Source: Sarocladium kiliense (lineage: Eukaryota; Ascomycota; Sordariomycetes; Hypocreales; Sarocladiaceae). Taken from it: a stretch of 64,000 nt of DNA. The translations under genes were made by a program, and so were the position numbers. The stretch spans positions 496,001-560,000 of the forward strand of contig JAUZTG010000012.1 of assembly GCA_030734395.1 (NCBI GenBank), read 5' to 3'. Shown one piece after another: positions 54,886 to 64,000 of the stretch (the stretch's first letter is position 1; every line of letters starts with the position of its first letter). Below the pieces are notes generated by a model. The model made no database searches. It was not told the DNA's origin and worked only from the letters and a program-made list of their open reading frames with translations.

Positions 54886-56072
54886 TCATTTTTTCCGGAC
54901 TACCTTGATCCCGCTATCTGCCGGGACGGTCATGTCACCGAAATCTGGGTCTATCTCGCCAGCTGGAGCCGGCGCTGGAGGCTGTACCTGGTCCAGCTCC
55001 ATTGCCTGTTGCTCCTGCATCTTCATATGCGCCTCCTCCGCCTCTCGCTCGATCTGGTCGTACTCATCTTTTGAGTCTATCCAACGTTCCTGGATATCCT
55101 CCGCACCCATCAACGACGACTCATTGCGCATTGATACAGCCCACACTGTGTCATTTGCGCCTTCTGCTCCGCCAAAGACATAGCCACCAGCCCGGTCGAT
55201 GACCCGTAACAGATGCATCATGCTTTTCTTATTTTCGACAGCTAGGACCTCATAGCGGACGAGGCCATAGCTTTCGATCATATTGGCAATTGCTTCATTG
55301 AGCTTGCCGAACTTGTCACTGCGCAGGGCAGGCGACTCGGACTCGAGATATGGGGTCAGATATGATAGGTCGTCGACGTCCGTATAGTAATTGAGGTTGA
55401 AGGGAAGCTCGTCGTATGAGGAGACCTTGTCGATCTTGGTGAGGACGTTGACGTGGGGCATCTCCATTTGGATCATTGCACGGAGGGATAGAAGGACGTT
55501 GGAGACGTAGAGGGAGGGCTGTGTCAGACAGAAGGAATCGGAAAGGTGCACGCAGACAAACTAGCTGTCTGTTAGAAGGAACATAGGAACGAGGTCTGGG
55601 GTTGCCTACTCGAAACTTGTGGAGTTTCTCCAGTTTGTAGAAGATGTTCCTTAAAGAGTTGTGATGTGTGTAGAGCTCGACTTGACCAGGGCAGTCGAAC
55701 AAGATGTAGTCCTCGTTCAACTCCTTCAGGCCCTCGGCCAACCATTCGAAGTTATGCTCCAGCTCTTCGAGTGCGTAGAGAATACCGCCGTTCGGTCCAA
55801 GCTTGTCCTCGCGCATGATGTCCTCCAACTTGACCAAGGACCGGATGTCGAGGGCACAGGGATAGTTCGTGTGATCGTTGGCGGGGTCGAGATTGACGAC
55901 GGAGCATGCGCGGCCTATGGCTCCCATGAACTGGTGCACTGGAGAAACTTTGGGTCAGCTTGCCTGTTCATAGAACCTGGGGGCGCAACAGCTCCAAGTG
56001 CTACTAACTGCCATCACAGTATGTGCTTTTCCCGGCGCCGGGACTCCCGAGCACGAGTTGTGCGAAGGGCAT
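54886..56072 (-). CDS. GPN2: GPN-loop GTPase 2 (Gpn2), RNA polymerase assembly factor
   Basis: Exons 56072-56009, 55938-55610 and 55560-54886 encode 355 residues. GPN GTPases promote assembly and nuclear import of RNA polymerase II and III. Motifs are the P-loop VLGSPGAGKSTYCDG (about 7-21), NLDPANDHTNYPC, the defining GPN loop LGPNGG, the switch region FDCPGQVELYTHH, and TKID as the guanine-specificity motif within NVLTKIDKVSSY. The late VIDRAGGYVFGGAEGANDTVWAV and DIQERWIDSKDEYD identify paralogue 2 rather than Gpn1 or Gpn3. The tail (about 310-355) is Pro/Gln-rich and ends with a basic VVRKK. Start codon context and domain start coincide. It diverges from NTE1 across 445 bp. Confidence 0.95.
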
Positions 56073-56517
56073 TCTGGCGGTGTTTTGGGTAAGATCTGGC
56101 GCTTAGTGTTTCATGGTTGAAGGAACTTGTACCAGGCTTCAGTCTGCAGGAAGCTTGCCGTGGAAGCTTAGAAGCCAGAAGAAGTTGAGTGGCCGCGCCC
56201 CTCCATCCGGAAGACTGAGCCCGCCCCTCCATGAGCATGGGCTAACCCTGGTAACCATCTCTCGTCACCTTACCACAGCATGTGACGCGGCCAAACTTCG
56301 GCTCGGGTGCTCAACGCGATCCACCACCAAAAATGCAACCACGCATCTCCACCTCACCACTGACCCCCGGTCGAGGGTGTTTTCCTCTTCTTCTTGACTT
56401 CTTCCGTCTTCTCTCCTCCTCCACCTGATCTTCTCTCCTCTTCTCCCACTCCCCCTCACCGTATAACCGCCAGCCCTTCATGATGCTGCGAGGAGCCGCA
56501 CATTACACCAGCCCGCC
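56073..56517. promoter_or_regulatory. Bidirectional promoter GPN2 / NTE1
   Basis: The 445 bp between divergent starts includes, just before NTE1 (about 56386-56460), an almost pure pyrimidine stretch of roughly 75 nt (CTTCTTCTTGACTTCTTCC type), a strong fungal leader or core-promoter feature on the plus strand. No TATA box is evident. Confidence 0.5.
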
Positions 56518-59500
56518 ATGTCTTCTGACATGTCTAACGCGGCCGGCAGCCTCTCACAGACAGTTGCGCGCGCCATGGAATCTCACACAAGCTCAATCGC
56601 CTCAGCCGTAAGCAGCGCCACGGACGCCGTGGTTGCCCAGGAGCATTCTGGGTGGCTCGGTGCCTTTGGACGGCTGATTCTAATCATGCTCAATCTCATT
56701 TCAACGGTGCTGTACTGGGTTATCCGGATAGCAACCATCAATATTCCCACCATTCTCTTCACGCTGTTCTCCACCAGCTGGACCGTCACCATGAACGCGA
56801 CAACTCTGTATGTTCATGCAATTGTCTTCTTGGCTCTGATTCGAAACTGACTTTGTTAGCATGTTCATCGTTGCCGCTGTTGTGTCAGCCGTGAGTTGGG
56901 TTGTCAGGTACCGCATCCTCAACATGTACTCGAGACTTCCTCCGGAGCCCCAGAGAAAGGAGCCTGAACTCGATCTATTCCCCGATACCCACGAAGAAGG
57001 GACCAAATCAGGACTCGCCAGCTATCTCGACGAATTCCTCAGCGCTATTAAAATCTTTGGATACCTTGAGCGGCCAGTCTTCCACGAGTTGACCCGCAGC
57101 ATGCAGACCAGGAAACTAATTGCGGGAGAGACTTTCAACCTTGAGGAGGAAAAGGGCTTCTGTATTGTTGTCGACGGTCTTGTTGAGATTTTCGTCAAAT
57201 CAGGCAGCGATCCGAGGATCACGGTAACAGATAACTCGGGGCATGATCTTGACTCCTCTGATGACGAAGATTTCACTCTTGGAAAGCAAAAGTACCAACT
57301 CCTGACCGAGGTGCGAAACGGCGCTCCAATGTCTTCACTCTTCTCCATCATGTCTCTCTTCACTGAGGACATCAAGCTGGGACGAGAAGATGGGGATTCC
57401 CCTCTCTCACCGCCACCTAGGCCCCATGCCGATCACCATCATGCCACGTTCGCTCGGGAGGCAGCTCATGACAAGGCTGCCAACATCCCTGCTTCAATGC
57501 CAAGTACACCTCAGCTGGATGGGAAGGTGCGGTCTACGGAACGCCCAGGTCACACATCCCGCCAAACAAGCTACAATGGCTCGTCCTTCCAGATACCCCC
57601 AATGTCGCTGGATAGCGCTATGCACACGCGCCCGCAGCGACCAGCCCTTCAAGGTAGAATGACATCCAGCTCTGCGCATCCAGACGTCATTGCGAGGGCC
57701 ACAGTAGATACTACAATCGCCATCATCCCAGCCAGTGCCTTCAGGAGACTGATCAAGGTTTACCCCAAGGCCACTGCGCATATCGTCCATGTCATTCTGT
57801 CGCGCTTCCAGCGTGTCACTATGGCACAGGCATTCACCTACCTTGGGCTCACCGGTGAAGTCCTCCAGACTGAGAAAGACATGGGAAGGTTCACCGTTTG
57901 TCAGCTACCAAACATGCTACGGGGTGACGCACTTGCGAGACTGAAGGAGAAGTTTAGCCGTGAACGTGAACGCTCAGGTGATGGCGAGGAGAGCAAGGGC
58001 ATAGCACTGCACAACTCGGCTGCTCACCGTCGACGGAGATCCAGCACGTTTCTTCGCAAAGAGGCGATGCTCTCCAGCATGTCCAGGGCCCGGCCAAAAT
58101 CATCAGTGGGGCAATCTACTTCGCCTGGGCCTCAACGGGGTGCTTTCCTCGGCCCGGGCCCTGGCGACCTTCATGCCAATATCCAGGGTGCTCGAGAGCC
58201 TCTCAGCCGGGTGGGTGTCTCCATTCGAGCCGAGCAAATGCCACCAACTATGCTTCCTCCGGATGAAGCGAGTCCACTAGCTCAGCGGACTTTCAATCCA
58301 TTCGATTCGCAGAGACACGCTCGTATCTCCATGGCTTCCCGCGAATCCATTGACGAGGACAACCTGTTCCGAGCATCTATCGCTGAATGCATGTTTAAAG
58401 CACTTGGTCTGGATGGTGGAGGCGCAGCTTCTAGAGAGCCTGAGAGCATTGAAGGGTCGCCAAGACTTGTATCGTTTGATCAAAGGCGAAACAAGGCTTT
58501 TCTGACCAACAACGCCTTCGGCTTCATGGGACCCTTTGAAGCCTCTGGCGATGGCGAGACAGAATCTATCACCTCAGGGGGGATGACGACCTACACACCA
58601 CCAAGTGCTCATGCTTTGTCCAACGACATGAAGGACGAGATTGAGATTGTCTTTTTCCCCAAAGGGTCTGTGCTGGTTGAACAGGGAGAGAGAAACCCAG
58701 GACTCTACTATGTCATCGACGGCTTCCTGGATATCGGGACCACCAACCAGGAAGGAGGTCACCACATTTTGCCTGCAAACTCACGCCCAAGACCTAATAC
58801 AGATATGTGGGCTTCTGACGACTCCGATTCCTTTCCAACCCTTGCTAGGACCGAAACATTGAAAGATATGGAGGAGTCTCAGCGGCAGAACCAGAGTCGC
58901 CGCAGCATTGGGCTCGTTAAGCCTGGAGGTCTCGCTGGGTATATCGGCAGCGTTTCATCATATCGGTCCTTCATCGACGTAATTGCAAAGACGGATGTCT
59001 ATGTTGGGTTTCTTCCTCGAGCCAGCTTGGAGCGCATCGTTGACCGCTATCCAATTGTGCTGTTGACGATGGCTAAGAGGCTCACGCATATCCTGCCTCG
59101 CCTCCTCTTGCACATTGATTTTGCTCTGGAATGGGTACAGGTCAATGCGGGGCAAGTCATCTTCCACAAGAATGACGAGAGTGACGCGATTTACATCGTT
59201 CTCAATGGCCGCCTTCGTTCAGTTGAAGATCAAAAAGATGGCGGCATGACGGCTCTGGCTGAATTTGGTCAAGGAGAAAGCGTCGGCGAACTCGAGGTGC
59301 TTACCGAGACTCCACGCACAGGGACATTGCACGCCATCCGCGACACTGAACTGGTCAAGTTTCCTCGAACACTGTTCAACAGTCTCGCCCAGGAGCATCC
59401 GAATATCACCATTAAGATCTCCAAGATCATTGCCTCACGTATGCGGGCGGTCGTGGATGACCGGGCCAACATAGCCGGCAAAGAGGCCGCGGCCGGTGCA

Positions 59501-61332
59501 ATGAGCAACAAGCGCAAGTCCACGATGAATCTTCGAACTGTGGCCGTTCTCCCCGTAACGGCAGGCGTCCCTGTGGTCGACTTCGGAAACCGCCTCATGA
59601 ACGCCCTCGCACAGGTCGGACCACCGAACGGTGCGACGTCTTTGAACCAGGCCGCCATTCTCAATCATCTGGGAAAGCATGCGTTCAACAAAATGGGCAA
59701 GCTAAGGCTGTCTCAGTACCTTGCTGATCTTGAAGAGAAGTACGGCCTGGTGGTGTATATTGCAGGTAAGAAAGACTTCTCGAACCCACGTTCTCTAGAC
59801 TCGTTCCCTCCCATTACCATGATGAACAAAACCCTATAGCCGAAGGCAACGCCGCTGATGGTCTATGTTAACTCTAATTTTTTCCTGACTTTGGTTGCGG
59901 AACGATTCATGTCTACACATCTCATCACATTTAGCATTCTAGTCGCTGACGATGTCATTGTGCTACAGATACGAACGTCAACTCGCCTTGGACGCAGACA
60001 TGCATCACTCAAGCTGACAGCATCTTGCTTGTCGGAGTTGCGGAAGGCTCACCGGCGATTGGCGAATATGAGCGCTTCATGCTGGGCATGAAGTCCACAG
60101 CCCGCAAAATCCTGGTGCTGCTGCACACTGAACGGTTCTCCCGCTCTGGCTTGACCCGCTCGTGGCTGCAAAACCGTGTCTGGATCAACGGAGGCCACTT
60201 CCACATTCAAATGCCTGTTCGACCCGAGCAGCTCCCCGTTCACACGGCGTCTAAAAAGCTTGGGCAGGCCCTGAAAGAGCGTGTACAAGTTTTGCAAGCT
60301 GAGATTCAGAAATATACATCCAGAAAAGCGCACCACACAACGTACTATTCTCCCGAGACGCCATACAAAGGCGATTTCCATCGGCTTGCACGTCGGCTGT
60401 GTGGAAAGTCGATCGGTTTGGTCCTTGGCGGCGGCGGCGCACGTGGAATGAGCCAAATTGGTGTCATCAAGGCCATGGAGGAAGCTGGCATTCCTATTGA
60501 TCTCATTGGTGGTACTTCGATTGGATCATTTGTGGGTGCTCTGTATGCTCGGCACGCAGATATTGTACCCATGTTCGGTTTTGCCAAGAAGTTTGCAGGG
60601 CGTATGGCCAGTCTCTGGCGGTTCGCTCTAGATCTGACATACCCATCGGCGTCATACACTACTGGGCACGAGTTCAATCGTGGTATTTTCAAGGCGTTCG
60701 GCAACACGCAGATCGAAGATTTCTGGCTGGAATACTACTGCAATACGACCAACATCAGCAAGTCACGGCCCGAGTACCACACAAGTGGCTATGCCTGGCG
60801 CTATATCCGGGCTTCGATGTCACTGGCTGGACTGCTGCCACCTTTGTGCGACGAAGGTAGCATGCTCTTGGATGGCGGCTACGTTGACAATCTCACTGTA
60901 TCGCACATGAAGGACCTCGGTGTAGACATCATCTTTGCAGTCGACGTTGGTGCACTAGACGATGACACCCCTCAAACCTACGGCGACTCGCTGTCCGGAG
61001 TATGGGCATTCTTTAACAGATGGAACCCATTCTCTTCCCACCCAAATCCCCCAACATTGGCTGAGATTCAAGGCAGGCTAGCCTATGTGTCGAGCGTAGA
61101 TGCCCTGGAGAGAGCGAAGACCATGGCTGGATGCATCTACATGCGTCCGCCGATTGATGCTTATGGAACACTAGACTTTGGCAAGTTTGATGAGATCTAC
61201 CAAGTAGGGTACGCATTCGGACAAGAATTCTTGCAAAAGATGCGAGATCAAGGAGCATTGCCACTCATGGAGGAGGCGGGAGCGAAGCAAGCGATGCGTC
61301 GGACAACGGCGCCCCGGCGCGCCAGTATCTAG
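56518..61332 (+). CDS. NTE1: Patatin-like lysophospholipase Nte1 (neuropathy target esterase)
   Basis: Three exons, 56518-56807, 56860-59765 and 59969-61332, give 1,519 residues. Nte1 is an ER phospholipase B that deacylates phosphatidylcholine and other phospholipids. Two N-terminal hydrophobic segments (about 48-70 and 78-118) anchor the protein. Three cyclic-nucleotide-binding-like domains follow, starting near residues 165, 690 and 850; the third contains DESDAIYIVLNGRLRSVE and FGQGESVGELEVLTETPRTG. Long disordered Ser/Arg-rich linkers separate the first two. The patatin domain has LGGGGARGMSQIG, GTSIG with nucleophile S1249, and LLDGGYVDNL with D1367. The second intron is 203 nt, long for this window; reading through it adds about 24 residues and then a stop before the catalytic domain. 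Confidence 0.96.
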
Positions 61333-62095
61333 ACGATAGACGTGGTTTGCAAGTAATAGAAAGCAGGATTTGCAAGCACCTCAAAGCCATGTTTTGCTAA
61401 CGTAGGAATTATTGACTATATGCGTGATGGAAGGACTAAATAGATGGCACGGTGATCTCAAACATGGATGACCTCGAGGCAAGATAGCCGATGATGATGA
61501 CGTTCTCTGAGAACTCGGGGTCTATAGCCCCCTTGACCATTGACCATGCTGGTCAACAACTTCCCCGAGAGCTTCGTCGACATGCGCTATCAAGATGGAA
61601 GGGAAGAACCTCTTCGGCCAAGACGTGATCGCATTCTTAAATCAGGTAGTTCCCAGTAACCAAGTCTACACAGCGTTGAACCTATTACTTCCTTGCATCA
61701 TCAACTTGCGTCCACGGAACTCCCTCTAAGCTTATGTCGGTTGACAAATAATCTTCACGACACCTACCAGCAGAGAGAAGGATTCAGCTTCAGAAAAGTG
61801 CCTTGGAGGCTTTCGAGGTCAATTCCAAGGCTCACCACCTCCGACTCTTCATTGTTTCGCTGCTTCTCGAGGAATGCACTAGTTTAGCATCCCCACAAAG
61901 CCAGCCTCCTCTTTAGCTGGCCGGCCCCTTAAATTAGGTGTCTAAGTCACGGGAATTTTCTCTGCCTCACTTCCAGGGGGGGCCCTGTTCAGAAGCTGAG
62001 CTGAGGACGCGACTGGCGGTCGCCTTTGCCACTTCTTTGCTTTGTCGTCCCACCCGGAAGTCGAGTCAGGCTGCTGCAAACACACACTCTTTATC
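61333..62095. other. Intergenic region NTE1 / SLATT gene
   Basis: 763 bp with the NTE1 3' end at left and the promoter of the SLATT gene at right. No gene model; a 64-codon frame at 61693-61887 has no recognisable content. Confidence 0.45.
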
Positions 62096-63151
62096 ATGGA
62101 TGAACCCAATGAACAGGATCCCCTGCTGCCATATCTAAACGGCTCTACATGCAGCGACCTTAGAGACCACCACTCTCAGTTCTGCTATCTCGTTGGATTA
62201 CGGGCTCTCAACCACCCGGACAATGAGCCGCACAAACCCCATCCACAGTCTCTGTACGCTCGCGCTCTCAAAAACCGCAGAGACTCGGCGTGCATGTATA
62301 TGTTCACCGCCACGCTTGTCAACACCCTGCTGCTCACTCAGATCGTGCTCGGCGCAGCACTGACCGGTCTAGCCGCCAGCGACAGCAGCAGGGTTCTGAT
62401 CACCACTTTCGGAGCCCTCAATACAATCATCGCGGGCGTGATTGCTTTCCTGAAATCGAGGGGCCAACCGCTGAGGTCTCGGATGTTCCGCGATGACCTC
62501 TCCCGTGTGGTTGATGAGATTGAGAACTCGGCTGTGATGTGGTATGGGATCAGCGCATCGGCTCATGGCTATGATGCCATCGATACGGATGAGCAGGTCA
62601 CTGTGCGCAGTGAGGTTGCCCGCCTCACACGCCTATACGACAAGGCGGTGAAAACCAATACCATGAATGACCCAGACATGTACTCTGCAGGGACGGGCGA
62701 CTCGTATAACGTTGGTCTCCGAAAGTTTGCTGGTGTCGGGCCTGCAAACCCCAACGCGGCCTTTGCAGCGCCAGTGATCCCCCCAACCCAAAGCCCAATT
62801 GCCTCTCCGCAACTCGATCAGGATCAAGCGGCGTCCAAAGAGCCCGAAGAGAGCCCTGCTAGTAAGGCGCCCGAAGCAACACCTGAGCGTACCACGCAGG
62901 GCCAGAAAGACACGCCAGCAGCGATCTCACCTCCTCGAACAGAAGATCTTAGCACAAAACCAACAATGAGCGTTGAGGGCAAGGACCGAGAGGCCCCCGT
63001 TGGCCCATCCATTGCTTCAGCCTCGAACCTTGCTACCGACTCTGCCAGGAGGATAGATCCCGACGAAAGTCCAGCTTCAGCGGCGCGGGTGCCGCGAAAG
63101 GAGGATTCGCACAAGTCTGATCGTACTTTGCTTGAGAATAGTCAGCCTTGA
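62096..63151 (+). CDS. Fungal SLATT-domain two-TM protein (putative pore-forming effector family)
   Basis: A single exon encodes 351 residues. Residues about 53-182 match what I know of the fungal SLATT domain (SMODS- and SLOG-associating 2TM effector). The segments are LYARALKNRRDSACMYMF, then helix TATLVNTLLLTQIVLGAALTG (about 71-91), a short DSSRV loop, and helix LITTFGALNTIIAGVIAFLK (about 101-120). They are followed by the strongly conserved SRGQPLRSRMFRDDLSRVVDEIEN and the amphipathic stretch to VARLTRLYDKAV. The rest (about 200-351) is Pro/Ser/Glu-rich and probably disordered. In bacteria SLATT proteins are membrane effectors of nucleotide-signalling defence systems. The fungal role is not established. 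No sensor or nucleotide-synthase gene is adjacent here. Confidence 0.85.
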   Translation: MDEPNEQDPLLPYLNGSTCSDLRDHHSQFCYLVGLRALNHPDNEPHKPHPQSLYARALKNRRDSACMYMFTATLVNTLLLTQIVLGAALTGLAASDSSRVLITTFGALNTIIAGVIAFLKSRGQPLRSRMFRDDLSRVVDEIENSAVMWYGISASAHGYDAIDTDEQVTVRSEVARLTRLYDKAVKTNTMNDPDMYSAGTGDSYNVGLRKFAGVGPANPNAAFAAPVIPPTQSPIASPQLDQDQAASKEPEESPASKAPEATPERTTQGQKDTPAAISPPRTEDLSTKPTMSVEGKDREAPVGPSIASASNLATDSARRIDPDESPASAARVPRKEDSHKSDRTLLENSQP

Positions 63152-64000
63152 GAGGGCCATGGCACAAAAGCTTTACTATCCTGGATGCATAGTAGCTGTC
63201 TGGAGGGTTTCCTGCTTCGAGCTTATACCCCAAGTGAATTTCAAGAACCACATAGAGCGTTGGATTAAGGTCTTGGATCTGACTTTCGATACTTTTTAAT
63301 AGGCCAGCCTCTTGCCCATAATATAATCATTGCCGAAGTGTAGCCTGTTACCTAAAGCGGCAACGCATCATGCAATTGCATGCTTGGTGGTAAGTAGGCT
63401 GTCACTCCGCCACCATTGATTGGCTTATGCCGTCGTTACACGCACTGTTTTACCCATAATCTATTTGGCAGAGCGTGATGTACGTGGTTATCTTTACATG
63501 GGCCTGTATTGTCGAAATACTCGGGCCCCGTTCTACCTCTTCGAAGTAGGATTTTGGGGGATGAGACGTGACGTAGCCGAGTCGACCCTGCTTACTTTGG
63601 TGGTTTGTAACACTAGAATCCGCGGTTGATAGATCGAAGGCTACGGCGCAGCCACTATGCACGTGCCGCAAACAAAGCTGGTTGTGTTTGATCACAGCGA
63701 CGATCGTTCCAGGCTCGCGTCTGTGCCGCGCGCAAACGCAAGGGGTTGTGCAAATTGATAGGCACCAAGGTGTTTCCCTCGTCTGACGGATTGTGCGATC
63801 CTACGGAGCTGTGCCTCAATACTGTCTTCCCCGAGCGTCATTTGCATCGACGGGCAATGTAGGAGCCCATTTTGCAAGCGTTCAACCTGATATATAAAGT
63901 AGAGGGATTAGGTTGCGGCGCCATCTTGGGTGAATTTCCTTCGGCATAAGTGCTGCTTCTGTAGTCAATCCGGAGGGCGTATTGTCGAACCACGAGTCCA
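63152..64000. other. Right-edge region without recognised gene
   Basis: 849 bp to the window edge. Frames of 60-81 codons occur on both strands but none has protein character. A TATATAAAG motif near 63890-63899 could be the core promoter of a rightward gene beginning beyond the edge. Confidence 0.4.

Noticed and set aside
1..64000. tRNA genes
   Set aside because: I looked on both strands for the T-loop core (GGTTCGAnnCC type). The few TTCGA/TCGAAC matches lie in coding exons or lack a matching acceptor stem.

Overview
This window is chromosomal DNA from a filamentous ascomycete (Pezizomycotina). The evidence is short GT-AG introns of about 45-230 nt with CTAAC/CTGAC-like branch points, pyrimidine-rich leaders, monocistronic genes, and lineage-typical families: a fungal-rhodopsin 7TM protein, a Zn(II)2Cys6 regulator, a fungal SLATT protein and a fused CnxE. 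The class is uncertain; Dothideomycetes would fit, but nothing here proves it. I see no rRNA, tRNA, CRISPR array, intact transposon or secondary-metabolite backbone gene.

Layout. 0-3 kb: FIS1 (cut by the left edge), diverging from SPC24, then a conserved membrane-hairpin protein. 3.0-8.1 kb: gene-poor, with a 27-base C tract. 8-16 kb: a 7TM receptor-like protein, a secreted GMC oxidoreductase and a Scn1-like TatD hydrolase. 15.7-26.5 kb: a single-pass protein with an LPTYEE tail motif, a Zn2Cys6 regulator, a small alpha/beta-hydrolase, an Alr4036-type FMN protein and a conserved hypothetical. 26.5-33.5 kb: 7 kb without a convincing gene. 33.5-63 kb: VPS15, a cysteine-nucleophile hydrolase-fold protein, a multi-pass membrane protein with a 12-nt exon, LEA1 (U2A'), a Dpb3-like histone-fold protein, a CLC chloride transporter, a TMEM42-like protein, TOA2, VMA16, cnxE, POP5, GPN2, NTE1 and a SLATT-domain protein.

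Functional links. Most genes are unrelated housekeeping functions: mitochondrial fission, kinetochore, PI3-kinase/vacuole traffic, splicing, replication/chromatin, general transcription, molybdenum cofactor, RNase P, RNA polymerase assembly and phospholipid turnover. VMA16 and the CLC protein could both serve endolysosomal acidification, but they are not adjacent. From 39 to 61 kb almost every gene is oriented opposite to its neighbour, giving divergent pairs on 0.3-0.9 kb promoters and convergent pairs with tails as close as 19 bp. Exon boundaries were derived by hand from splice signals and reading-frame continuity; each listed multi-exon model sums to a whole number of codons. The least understood items are the SLATT protein, the microexon membrane protein and the two gene-poor tracts.
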